Below are positions 55,715-64,000 of a stretch of 64,000 bases of DNA, piece by piece (within the stretch, counting starts at the first letter, position 1; every line of letters begins with the position of its first letter). Under the pieces are notes generated by a model. It was not told the origin of the DNA, did no database searches, and saw only the letters and a program-made list of their open reading frames with translations. Source of the DNA: Qipengyuania gaetbuli (GTDB lineage: Bacteria > Pseudomonadota > Alphaproteobacteria > Sphingomonadales > Sphingomonadaceae); NCBI RefSeq assembly GCF_020171365.1, contig NZ_JAIUZO010000002.1:1054001-1118000 (forward strand). Reading direction: 5' to 3'. A program made the translations under genes and the position numbers.

Positions 55715-58700
55715 TCAGCTCGCCAGCAGGGTGGCGTTGCCGCCTGCCGCGGTCGTGTCGATGCAGACCACCCGCTCGGTCGCGAAACGGGCGACATAGT
55801 GCGGGCCGCCCGCCTTGGGGCCGGTGCCCGACAGGCCTTCCCCGCCGAAGGGCTGGCTTTCCACCACCGCGCCGATCTGGTTGCGGTTGACGTAGAAATT
55901 GCCGACCCGCGCACGCGCTTCGACAAAGGCGCGCGTATCGTCATTGCGGCTGTGGAGGCCGAGGGTGAGGCCATAGCCGGTGGCGTTGATCTCCTCGACC
56001 ACGCGGCCGAGGTCCGCGGCCTTGTAGCGCACGACGTGCAGCACGGGCCCGAAGTTCTCGCGCTTCAGGTCGAGGATCGAATCCATCTCGATGATGGTCG
56101 GCGCGACATAGCAACCGGCACTCGCGCCATTGTGCAGGCGGCGGCGCCAGACCTGCCGCCCGGCCTTCTTGCGACGGGCGACATGGCGTTCGAGCGCGGC
56201 CTTGGCGTCAGGGTCGATGACCGGACCGACATCGGTCGCCAGTTCTTCCGGATCGCCCACGGTCAGCGCCTCGAACGCGCCGCGGATCATGTGCAGCATG
56301 GAATCGTAGACCTCGTCCTGGATATGCAGGACGCGCAGCGCCGAACAGCGCTGGCCCGCGCTCTGGAAGGCCGAGGCAACGACATCGCGCGTGACCTGTT
56401 CGGGCAGGGCGGTGGAATCGACGATCATCGCGTTCTGCCCGCCGGTTTCGGCAATGAAGGTTGCGATCGGCCCGTCGCGCGAGGCGAGGCTGCGGTTGAT
56501 GGCCTGTGCAGTCTGGGTCGAGCCGGTGAAGGCCACGCCAGCAATCCGCGGGTCGGAAGTGATCATCTCGCCCACATCGCCAGCGCCCGGCAGGATCTGG
56601 AAGGCTTCTTCCGGAATGCCAGCCTCGTGGCACAGCCTGACGGCCAGAGCCGCGATCAGCGGGGTCTGTTCGGCAGGCTTGGCGACCACGGTGTTACCGG
56701 CAGCGAGCGCTGCTGCGGCCGGTCCGATGAAGATGGCGAGCGGGAAGTTCCATGGGCTGATCGTGGCGAACACGCCGCGCCCTGCCATGGTCAGGCGGTT
56801 TTCCTCGCCCGTCGGGCCGGGCAGCGGGATCGGGGCCGAGAACAGGCGGCGCGCCTCGACCGCGTAATAGCGCAGGAAGTCGACCGCTTCGCGCAGTTCG
56901 AGCACCGCGTCCTGCAAGGTCTTGCCGGCTTCGCGCTGGCACAGCGAGAGAAACTCCTCGGTATGCGCCTCGAACAGGTCGGCAGCCTCTTCCAGGAGCA
57001 GGGCACGCTTCTCGCCGCCCAGCGCGTTCCAGCCCGGCTGGATGTCGAGCGCACGGGTGATTGCTTCCTCGACCTCGAAGTCGAGCGAATCCCGCCTCGT
57101 GCCGACTTCGGCGGTCAGGTCGTGCGGCTTGTTGATCGGGGCAACCTCGCCCTCGGCACCCGACACGAAGGTCGGCTCGGCATGCCAGTGGCGGGTGGAC
57201 AGCGCATCGAGCCGGTCGAGCAGCGGCTCGCGCACGAGCGGATCCGACAGGTCGACCCCGGCCGAGTTCTTGCGGTTGGGGAAGATGTCCTTGGGCAGCG
57301 CGATGGCCGGATTGCGATAAGGCTTCAGCGCCTTGAGATCTGCGCACGGATCGGTGACGAGATCAGCCACCGGCACTTCGGCATCGGCCATGCGGTTGAC
57401 GAAGCTGCTGTTCGCCCCGTTCTCCAGCAGGCGCCGCACGAGATAGGCGAGCAGGTCCTTGTGCGTGCCGGTCGGCGCATAGATGCGCACGTTGGTGCGC
57501 GCATTGCCCTCGACCTGTGCGAGCGCGTCGTAGACGTCCTCGCCCATGCCGTGGAGGCGCTGGAACTCGAACGGCTTGCTGCCTGCCAGCGCCTTGATCG
57601 CGCCCACGGTATAGGCGTTGTGCGTGGCGAAGGCGGGATAGATCACGTCGCTTGCGCCAAGCAGCGTGTCCGCGCAGGCGAGGTAGCTGACATCGGTCGC
57701 CAGCTTGCGCGTGAAGACGGGAAAATCGGTGAAGCCGCCCACGTGGCTCACCTTGATCTCGGTGTCCCAGTAGGCGCCCTTCACCAGCCGAACGAAGAAC
57801 TTGCGGTCGTATTTGCGCGCGAGGCGGGCGACCCATTCGCACATCGGCACACCGCGCTTCTGGTAGGCCTGGATGGCGAGGCCGAAGCCTTCGTAGCGGC
57901 TGCCGTCGGCGCGCACGAACAGCGCATCGTCCTGCGCCAGTGCCTCGATGATATCCATCGACAGCTCCAGCCGGTCGGCTTCCTCGGCATCGATGGTGAA
58001 GTGGATGTTCGCATCGCGCGCCTTGGCGATCAGCGGGCGCAGCATGGGCACGAGGTCCGCCACCGCCTTGTCGCCGTGGAAGAAGGTGTATTTCGGATGC
58101 AGCGCCGACAGCTTCACCGAAATGCCGGGCGAGGTCCGCGGATCGCCAGTGCCTTCGCGGGCGAGCCGGTTGATCGCGCGTTCGTAGCTGGCGCGGTACC
58201 GTTCGGCATCGTCGAAAGTCATCGCGCCTTCGCCGAGCATGTCGAAGCTGTGGGTCAGGCCCTTGGCACGTTCGGGCGCGGCGCGCTTGAGCGATTCGTC
58301 GATGGTGCGGCCGTAGACGAACTGGCCGCCGAGGATGCGCATGGCCTGCAAGGTCGCCTTGCGGATGACCGGTTCACCCAGCCGCGTGACGGCGTTCTTG
58401 AGCGTGCGGCGCATGCCCTTCTGTGCTTCTTCGGGGCGTTCCAGCACCTCGCCCGTCAGCATCAGCGAGAAGGTCGCCGCATTGACGAAGGTGGAGGAAC
58501 TTTCGCCAAGGTGCTCGGACCAGTCGATATCGCCGATCTTGTCGCGGATCAGCGCGTCGGCAGTGGCCGCATCGGGTACGCGCAGGAGGGCTTCGGCAAG
58601 GCACATCAGCGCCACGCCTTCTTCGGTGGCAAGGCCGTACTGCTGCAGGAATGCGTCGATCCCGCTCGCCTTGCGGCGGCGCGCGCCCTCGATCAGCTTC

Positions 58701-58852
58701 GCCGCCAGAGCAGCCGCCTCGCCATGCTTCTCGCTCGCCCGTCCGGCCTGGCCGAGGCGCTCTGCCACACAGGCATTTTCTTCCGCGCGATAGGCCTCGC
58801 GCAGCGACTGGCGGGAAAGGGGGGAAAGGCGGGCAGGATCGTGCAAAGCCAT
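55715..58852 (-). CDS. putA: Bifunctional proline dehydrogenase/L-glutamate-gamma-semialdehyde dehydrogenase
   Basis: A 1045-residue enzyme that oxidises proline to glutamate in two steps. The proline dehydrogenase domain (about 60-450) has SPGISVKLSALHPKYTFFHG, DAEEADRLELSMDII and VRLVKGAYWDTEIK, binding FAD. The aldehyde dehydrogenase domain (about 520-1045) has the cofactor motif FTGSTQTAQAIN, the Glu in FIAETGGQNAMIVD and the catalytic Cys in SAGQRCSALRVL. There is no N-terminal ribbon-helix-helix DNA-binding domain, so it cannot repress its own gene. The start is ATG 58852; 20 residues upstream would be added by the next in-frame start. Confidence 0.94.
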   Translation of the reverse strand: MALHDPARLSPLSRQSLREAYRAEENACVAERLGQAGRASEKHGEAAALAAKLIEGARRRKASGIDAFLQQYGLATEEGVALMCLAEALLRVPDAATADALIRDKIGDIDWSEHLGESSSTFVNAATFSLMLTGEVLERPEEAQKGMRRTLKNAVTRLGEPVIRKATLQAMRILGGQFVYGRTIDESLKRAAPERAKGLTHSFDMLGEGAMTFDDAERYRASYERAINRLAREGTGDPRTSPGISVKLSALHPKYTFFHGDKAVADLVPMLRPLIAKARDANIHFTIDAEEADRLELSMDIIEALAQDDALFVRADGSRYEGFGLAIQAYQKRGVPMCEWVARLARKYDRKFFVRLVKGAYWDTEIKVSHVGGFTDFPVFTRKLATDVSYLACADTLLGASDVIYPAFATHNAYTVGAIKALAGSKPFEFQRLHGMGEDVYDALAQVEGNARTNVRIYAPTGTHKDLLAYLVRRLLENGANSSFVNRMADAEVPVADLVTDPCADLKALKPYRNPAIALPKDIFPNRKNSAGVDLSDPLVREPLLDRLDALSTRHWHAEPTFVSGAEGEVAPINKPHDLTAEVGTRRDSLDFEVEEAITRALDIQPGWNALGGEKRALLLEEAADLFEAHTEEFLSLCQREAGKTLQDAVLELREAVDFLRYYAVEARRLFSAPIPLPGPTGEENRLTMAGRGVFATISPWNFPLAIFIGPAAAALAAGNTVVAKPAEQTPLIAALAVRLCHEAGIPEEAFQILPGAGDVGEMITSDPRIAGVAFTGSTQTAQAINRSLASRDGPIATFIAETGGQNAMIVDSTALPEQVTRDVVASAFQSAGQRCSALRVLHIQDEVYDSMLHMIRGAFEALTVGDPEELATDVGPVIDPDAKAALERHVARRKKAGRQVWRRRLHNGASAGCYVAPTIIEMDSILDLKRENFGPVLHVVRYKAADLGRVVEEINATGYGLTLGLHSRNDDTRAFVEARARVGNFYVNRNQIGAVVESQPFGGEGLSGTGPKAGGPHYVARFATERVVCIDTTAAGGNATLLAS

Positions 58853-58937
58853 GCGACTCCGTTGGGCTTGGGTGGACGTGCGCCCCTTGGACCCGCGCGC
58901 AGGCGCTTTCAAGCTTTGTGAAGTGTGCCTGCGGGTC

Positions 58938-60422
58938 TCAGCCGCGCGCGAACCATTCCGCTACGGCAGGGGCGCTTTCCGCAGGCAGGTGCAGGCCCAG
59001 CTTGCTGCGGCGCCACAGCACGTCTTCGGCGCTGCGGGCGTATTCGAAATCGCGCAAGTAACGCAGCTCCGCCGCGTAGAGATCGCCTCCGAAATGCTCG
59101 CCCAGTTCGCCCAGCGAAGTGGCAGACCCGAGCACGCGGTCGAGGCGCGTCCCGTAGGCGCGGGCAAGGCGCAGCAGCATTTCGGGTGGCAGCCAGGGAT
59201 AGCGCTCGCTCGCGCTCCACAGATAGCGGGCGAAGTCGGTGCGCTCCATGTCGCCGCCGGGCAAGGGCGCGTCTTGCGTCCACGGGCCGGATGGCAGCGG
59301 GAGGTGCCGCCCGAGCTTGGCCAGCGCGTGTTCGGCGAGCTTGCGATAGGTGGTAATCTTGCCGCCATAGACCGACAGGATCGGCGCCCCGCCATCGGTT
59401 TCCAGCTCGAACACGTAATCGCGCGTGACGGTCGAATTGCTCTTTGAGTTGTCCTCGTAGAGCGGGCGGACACCGGCATAGGTGTGGACGATGTCTTCCT
59501 CGGTGATGCCGCTCTTGAGATACTGCGTCGCCGCCTCGCGCAGGTAGGCCTTCTCTTCCTCGCTGATTTCCACGCGGTCGAGATCGCCTTCGTAGAGCAT
59601 GTCGGTCGTGCCGATCAGCGTGAAATCGCGCTCGTAGGGAATGGCGAAGACGATCCGCCCGTCGGCCTGCTGGAAGATATAGGCATGGTCGCCCGGATAG
59701 GCGCGCGGCACGATGATATGGCTGCCCTTCACCAGCCGCAGATGGGCAGGCGTCCCGCTGCCGAGGGCGCGTTTGGCAACGCGGTCGACGAAGGGGCCGG
59801 CGGCATTGACCACGGCCCGCGCCTCGACCCTGCGCTCCCCGTTTTCGTCCGCGAGCGTTGCCACCCAGTGGTCGGCCCGCCTGTCGAGCGCGGTGCATTC
59901 GGTCCGCGTCCACACCTTCGCGCCGCGTTCCTGCGCGTCCACCGCGGTCAGCACGACGAGGCGGGAATCCTCCACCCAGCAATCCGAATACTCGAACCCT
60001 GCGACCAGGTGTTCCTGCAGGATCGAGCGGTGCGGGGCCTTGCGCAAATCGATCCGGTGCGAGCCGGGCAGCGTCTTGCGCCCGCCCAGCCGGTCATAGA
60101 GGAACAGGCCGGCGCGCAGCATCCATTTGGGCCGCATGCCGGGCTCGTGCGGCAGGACGAAGCGCAGCGGCCAGATGATGTGCGGCGCATTGGCGAGCAG
60201 CACCTCGCGCTCGCGCAGGCTTTCGGCGACAAGGCGGAATTCGTAATGTTCGAGATAGCGCAGGCCGCCGTGGACCAGCTTGGTGCTGGCCGACGAGGTG
60301 TGGGAAGCGAGATCGTCCTTCTCCACCAGCGCCACCGACAGGCCGCGGCCGGCGGCATCGCGCGCGATGCCTGCGCCGTTGATCCCGCCGCCAATGACGA
60401 GGAGGTCGAAGCGCTCGCTCAT
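58938..60422 (-). CDS. glpD: Glycerol-3-phosphate dehydrogenase, FAD type
   Basis: A 494-residue membrane-peripheral flavoenzyme that oxidises glycerol-3-phosphate to dihydroxyacetone phosphate and feeds electrons to quinone. The FAD motif is LLVIGGGINGAGIARDAAG; family motifs are TKLVHGGLRYLEHYEFRLV, VKGSHIIVPRAYPG and TYAGVRPLYEDN. Length fits GlpD (about 500). The ATG overlaps the stop of mtnP (ATGA), so the two are cotranscribed although functionally unrelated. putA lies 85 bases downstream on the same strand. Confidence 0.95.
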   Translation of the reverse strand: MSERFDLLVIGGGINGAGIARDAAGRGLSVALVEKDDLASHTSSASTKLVHGGLRYLEHYEFRLVAESLREREVLLANAPHIIWPLRFVLPHEPGMRPKWMLRAGLFLYDRLGGRKTLPGSHRIDLRKAPHRSILQEHLVAGFEYSDCWVEDSRLVVLTAVDAQERGAKVWTRTECTALDRRADHWVATLADENGERRVEARAVVNAAGPFVDRVAKRALGSGTPAHLRLVKGSHIIVPRAYPGDHAYIFQQADGRIVFAIPYERDFTLIGTTDMLYEGDLDRVEISEEEKAYLREAATQYLKSGITEEDIVHTYAGVRPLYEDNSKSNSTVTRDYVFELETDGGAPILSVYGGKITTYRKLAEHALAKLGRHLPLPSGPWTQDAPLPGGDMERTDFARYLWSASERYPWLPPEMLLRLARAYGTRLDRVLGSATSLGELGEHFGGDLYAAELRYLRDFEYARSAEDVLWRRSKLGLHLPAESAPAVAEWFARG

Positions 60423-61291
60423 CGGGCGCGGAACAGGCGGCCCGCGACTGCGTCGAGCTTGGCCATCAATTCCTTGTCGTGGTGGGCGGGTGCGGTGATC
60501 ACCGCATCGTCGAGCGTGCGGTCGATGGGCGAGGGATTGCGCTTTTTCGGCAGGCCCTTGCAGAACGCGACAAGCGCCTTCTTCGCCAGTTCGGAATTCT
60601 TCTGCATCTGGGCAACGATTTCCGCCACGTCGACGGTCGCCTCGTTATCGCGCCAGCTGTCCCAGTCGGTCACCATGGCGAGCAGGGCATAGGGCAGCTC
60701 CGCCTCGCGGGCGAGCTTGGCCTCGGGCATGCCGGTCATGCCGATCACTTCCGCGCCCCAGTGGCGGTAGAGCTTGCTTTCCGCGCGGGTCGAAAACTGC
60801 GGGCCTTCCATGGCGAGATAGGTCGCGCCCTGCGTCACATCGCCACCGGCCTTCTCGACCGCCTTGGCAATGTGCTTCGACAGGCGCGGGCAAACCGGGT
60901 CGCCGAAGGGCACATGGGCGACGAAGCCGTTGTCGAAGAAGGTCGACGGGCGGCCCTTGGTATTGTCGATGAACTGGTCGACCGTGACGAAGCGGCCCGG
61001 CGGCAGGTCTTCCGCCAGCGATCCCACTGCGCTGATAGCGAGGAGATCGGTGCAGCCCGCACGCTTCAGTGCATCGATGTTGGCGCGCGCCTCGATCTTC
61101 GAGGGGATGATCGGGTGACCGCGCCCGTGCCGCGGCAGGAAGCGCACCCGCACATGGCCGATCGTGCCGCACAGGATCTGGTCGGACGGCTCGCCCCAGG
61201 GCGAGTTCACCTCGATCCACTGCGCATCCTCGAGCTCGTCGATTGCATAAAGACCCGATCCGCCGATGATGCCGATGGTCCAGTCGCTCAT
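60419..61291 (-). CDS. mtnP: S-methyl-5'-thioadenosine phosphorylase
   Basis: A 290-residue enzyme that splits methylthioadenosine into adenine and methylthioribose-1-phosphate in methionine salvage. Motifs are IGIIGGSGLYAI, LPRHGRGHPIIPS and MVTDWDSWR, the last replacing the TDYDCW of human MTAP; the pattern fits the MTAP/MtnP subfamily rather than purine nucleoside phosphorylase. No mtnA, B, C or D gene is near. The start at 61291 gives MSDWTIGIIGGSG. It is divergent from the PEP-carboxylase-like gene, with about 246 bases of shared promoter region. Confidence 0.93.
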   Translation of the reverse strand: MSDWTIGIIGGSGLYAIDELEDAQWIEVNSPWGEPSDQILCGTIGHVRVRFLPRHGRGHPIIPSKIEARANIDALKRAGCTDLLAISAVGSLAEDLPPGRFVTVDQFIDNTKGRPSTFFDNGFVAHVPFGDPVCPRLSKHIAKAVEKAGGDVTQGATYLAMEGPQFSTRAESKLYRHWGAEVIGMTGMPEAKLAREAELPYALLAMVTDWDSWRDNEATVDVAEIVAQMQKNSELAKKALVAFCKGLPKKRNPSPIDRTLDDAVITAPAHHDKELMAKLDAVAGRLFRAR

Positions 61292-61537
61292 GATAAAATC
61301 CCGTTTCCTGCCCCAGAGGCCACGCATCGCCCGCAAGCCGTGACAGGAAGGTTGGCGCTTGCGGTTAACGTGCCGGAATGGGTGGAGAATGACGCGTCAG
61401 GTGTAAAGGGCGAAGCACCCGCTTGGCACATCTGCGCGAACGCAAACCTATTCATGGCACCATTTGCGGCCTTCGCTTGACTCGGGAACCGCTTTGCCGC
61501 GCATTCGTGAGTTGGAAGACGACAGGAGAATTCGCGT

Positions 61538-64000
61538 TTGACCGACCTTGCCCCGCTATCCTTCGACCGGCTGGCCGACCGCCTGCGCGAATTGCACGCG
61601 CGCACGCAGGAAACGCCGCTGTTCAACCCGGTCTTCCAGCTGGCGCACGACATCTCGCGCACCCTGGAAGCGGGCGACGTTTCGCTGGAGGACGTGGCGC
61701 AGCTGGTGGGCGAACTCGAAGCGGAATCGCTGGGCGCACGGGCCGATCGGCTGCGCTGCCTGGTCACGCCTGATGCAGCGGCAAGCAGGCTCGATGGCTT
61801 TTGCAGCGACGCCGGCAGTTTCGAGGATTTCGCGGCGCACTGGGCCAATCCGCAGCTGCACGTGGTCTTTACCGCGCACCCCACCTTCCTGCTCTCGCCC
61901 GGCCAGACCCGCGCAGTCGCACAGGCAGCGAGCACAGGCGGGAAGGTCGATGCGGCCGATGGGACGCGCACCGCGATCACGCTCGACTATGAACATGGCG
62001 AAGCGATGCAGGCGCTCGCACATGCGCAGGATGCGCGCGACCGGCTCGTGTCCTCGCTGCTATCCTGCGCAGCGAAGAAGTGGCCCGACCGCTGGCGCGA
62101 GCTCGAACCGCTGCCGTTCCGCTTCGCCAGCTGGGTCGGCTACGACATGGACGGGCGCACCGACATCAAGTGGTACACCTCGATCCGCTTCCGCCTGGCC
62201 GAAAAGGCCGAGCGGCTCGGCCGCTATGCCGACAGCCTTGCCGCAATCGATGCAGGCCACGAACTGGTCGGCAAGCTGCGCGCAGCCCAGGCGCATACCG
62301 AGCGCAGCGCAGCGGATTTCGCCGGCGATCTCGGCAAGCCGGCGGACCTGTCTGCCGCCGCCAACCGCCTGACCGCAGGCGACCCCGACAAGCTGCTGAG
62401 CCTTGCGCCGCTCATCGCGCAGCTCGAGGAGGAGGCCGCAGGGGCGGATGGCGACAAGGCCGTCGCATTGAAGACGCTGGCCGCCGCGATGCGCGCAGAC
62501 GGCCTCGGCATGGGCAACATCCATTTCCGCGTGAACGCCAAGCAGCTCCACAACGCCATCCGCACGCGGATCGAGAATGGCGAGGAGCTGGATATCGGCA
62601 GCCAGGGCGCGCTGGGTGCCCTGCGCGACCTGCTTGCGGAGGCAAAGCCGCTGTCCGCCAACTTCGCCTCGCTCGCGATCGAAAGTTCGACCGCCGTGCG
62701 GCAGTTCCTCGCCATGGCGCAGATTCTCAAGCATGTGGACGCCGATGCGCCGATCCGCATGCTGGTCGCCGAGTGCGAACAGCCCGCGACCGTGCTGTCG
62801 GCGCTCTATTTCGCGCGGTTGTTCGGGATCGAGGACAAGGTCGATGTCTCGCCCCTGTTCGAGACGGAAAGCGCACTGGAGCACGGCGGCCGCTTCCTCG
62901 ACGCGCTGCTCGCGGAAGAGGACTACCGCGCTTACGCCAGGAAGCGCGGGCGCGTGGCGATCCAGACCGGCTTTTCCGATGCCGGGCGCTTCGTCGGGCA
63001 GATCCCTGCGAGCCTTGCAATCGAGCGCCTGCAGGGCCGCCTTGCCGAAGCCATGGCCGCGAACGGGCTGACCGATGTCGCCGCGCTGGTCTTCAACACG
63101 CATGGCGAAGGCATGGGCCGCGGCGCGCATCCCGCGAGCTTCAAGGACCGGCTCGAATGGCCGCTCAGCCCCTGGGCGCGGCGCCGCTTCGCCCGAGCAG
63201 GCATCCGCATCGAACCCGAAGCGAGCTTCCAGGGGGGCGACGGCTACCTGTTCTTCTCGACGCCGGAACTGGCGCTGGCGACCTTGTCCGAGATTGCCGA
63301 ACGGGCACCTGCCACCGCCGACCTCGAAGCCCCGGCGGATGCCTTCTACCGCCGGACCGATCTCAGCCTCGATTTCTACCGCGCGATCAAGGACCACCAG
63401 CAGGAACATCTCGAAAGCCGGACCTACAGCCGCGCGATCACCGCCTTCGGCCTTGGCCTGCTCAACACGACCGGCAGCCGCGTGTCGCGCCGCCAGAGCG
63501 ACATCAATGCCGATCGCGAGATGAGCCTGCGCCAGATCCGCGCCATTCCGCACAACGCGATCCTCCAGCAGCTGGGCTATCCGGTGAACATCATCGCCGG
63601 CGTCGGCAGCGCGGCGGAAAGCAATTACGAGGACATTGCCGAGCTGCTGCGCGAAAGCCCGCGCGGACGGCAGATCATGCGACTGGTGCGCGCCTCCAAC
63701 GCGCTGGCCAGCATCAAGACGGTCGCCGCCTATGGCGAGCTGTTCAATTCCGCATACTGGGCCAGCCGCCCCTATCGCGGTACCGAAGACCACCTCGCCC
63801 GCGCCTGCGAGACGCTGGCGGAGTATCTCATCCAGGACGACCGCAACGGCGTCTTCCGCCGCCTTGCCTCGCGCCTGAGGGTCGATGCGCTGAAACTGCA
63901 CCGCCTGTTCGACCTCGTGCCCGACGAGGAGCCGCATCCCGAACGCGAAGGCGTGCGCCGGACCATCGGCGTGCTGCAATCGCTGCGCCTGGCGCTGATG
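61538..64000 (+). CDS. ppc: Phosphoenolpyruvate carboxylase family protein, divergent, 3' end missing
   Basis: The frame is open for 821 codons and cut by the window edge (the family is about 880-930 residues). It begins with TTG 61538 (AGGAGA nine bases upstream). The family signature is seen at residues 112-116 as TAHPT (His114 matches the catalytic His), followed by SWVGYDMDGRTDIKWYTSIR, which corresponds to the GGDRDGNP region, and by GSRVSRRQSDINADREMS and LRQIRAIPHNAILQQLGYP, which match the C-terminal GSRPAKR and LRAIPW motifs. The usual FHGRGGS loop is replaced by NTHGEGMGRGAHP, so the enzyme is diverged. The reaction would be PEP plus bicarbonate to oxaloacetate, if active. Confidence 0.85.
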   Translation, partial: MTDLAPLSFDRLADRLRELHARTQETPLFNPVFQLAHDISRTLEAGDVSLEDVAQLVGELEAESLGARADRLRCLVTPDAAASRLDGFCSDAGSFEDFAAHWANPQLHVVFTAHPTFLLSPGQTRAVAQAASTGGKVDAADGTRTAITLDYEHGEAMQALAHAQDARDRLVSSLLSCAAKKWPDRWRELEPLPFRFASWVGYDMDGRTDIKWYTSIRFRLAEKAERLGRYADSLAAIDAGHELVGKLRAAQAHTERSAADFAGDLGKPADLSAAANRLTAGDPDKLLSLAPLIAQLEEEAAGADGDKAVALKTLAAAMRADGLGMGNIHFRVNAKQLHNAIRTRIENGEELDIGSQGALGALRDLLAEAKPLSANFASLAIESSTAVRQFLAMAQILKHVDADAPIRMLVAECEQPATVLSALYFARLFGIEDKVDVSPLFETESALEHGGRFLDALLAEEDYRAYARKRGRVAIQTGFSDAGRFVGQIPASLAIERLQGRLAEAMAANGLTDVAALVFNTHGEGMGRGAHPASFKDRLEWPLSPWARRRFARAGIRIEPEASFQGGDGYLFFSTPELALATLSEIAERAPATADLEAPADAFYRRTDLSLDFYRAIKDHQQEHLESRTYSRAITAFGLGLLNTTGSRVSRRQSDINADREMSLRQIRAIPHNAILQQLGYPVNIIAGVGSAAESNYEDIAELLRESPRGRQIMRLVRASNALASIKTVAAYGELFNSAYWASRPYRGTEDHLARACETLAEYLIQDDRNGVFRRLASRLRVDALKLHRLFDLVPDEEPHPEREGVRRTIGVLQSLRLALM

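Noticed and set aside
55571..58921. Plus-strand open frame of about 1100 codons opposite putA
   Set aside because: Antisense shadow of PutA, which has intact motifs of both enzymes on the minus strand.

Overview
The window is GC-rich (visibly in the mid-60s percent), densely packed chromosomal DNA of an alphaproteobacterium. An Erythrobacteraceae/Sphingomonadales member is the best guess (inference). The reasons are the many ATGA and GTGA stop/start overlaps, frequent GTG and TTG starts, a MidA/NDUFAF7-type methyltransferase and an NDUFS6-like zinc protein, a PutA without a DNA-binding domain, an HWE sensor kinase, a TonB-dependent receptor, and sphingomonad-style small envelope proteins. No rRNA, CRISPR array, transposase or prophage gene was seen. 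There is one tRNA, tRNA-Gly(GCC) on the minus strand. The genes cut by the window edges are lgt (left) and a PEP-carboxylase-like gene (right).

Layout. 1-5 kb: lgt, the MidA-like gene and a DUF2147 gene, then a minus-strand operon for a betaine/choline-type ABC importer with a fused permease and binding domain. 5-14.8 kb: HWE kinase, leucine-degradation genes (ivd and the carboxyltransferase subunit of methylcrotonyl-CoA carboxylase), lipid genes, a TetR regulator, a 53-codon remnant of a glycosyltransferase, dcd, a thioesterase and a putative enoyl reductase. 14.8-24 kb: TonB receptor of possible zinc type, tRNA-Gly, thioredoxin-TPR, Lon-N domain protein, a structured inverted repeat, then the overlapping minus-strand run argB-yggT-folD-lipoprotein-marC. 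23-27 kb: a patch of small, poorly characterised genes (two DUF1294 proteins, DUF465, a 45-residue charged protein, a nuclease). 27-33 kb: nrdB and nrdA, both minus strand but separated by 2.3 kb that holds a DUF2171 gene, a glycosyltransferase and a small membrane protein.

33-38.6 kb: TonB-C-like protein, acyl-CoA ligase, a short repeat region, and a two-gene unit of a TIR-TM-TPR protein and an unrecognised 165-residue protein. This unit is the best candidate for an undescribed system. 38.7-51.4 kb: guaA, a low-GC FkbM methyltransferase, a Nth-type DNA repair protein, tldD, an NDUFS6-like protein, an ABC ATPase, nadB, PilZ, an alpha/beta hydrolase, sdaA and an M20 peptidase. 51.5-64 kb: gyrB, an AI-2E-type transporter, a possible permuted NlpC/P60 enzyme, putA, glpD, mtnP and a divergent PEP carboxylase.

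Metabolically the window joins amino-acid catabolism (leucine, proline, serine), nucleotide synthesis (GMP synthase, dCTP deaminase, ribonucleotide reductase), NAD and folate enzymes, and envelope maintenance. Most of it is core genome. Accessory or fast-evolving DNA is concentrated at about 12.0, 18.9, 25-27, 35.5-38.6 and 40.3 kb.
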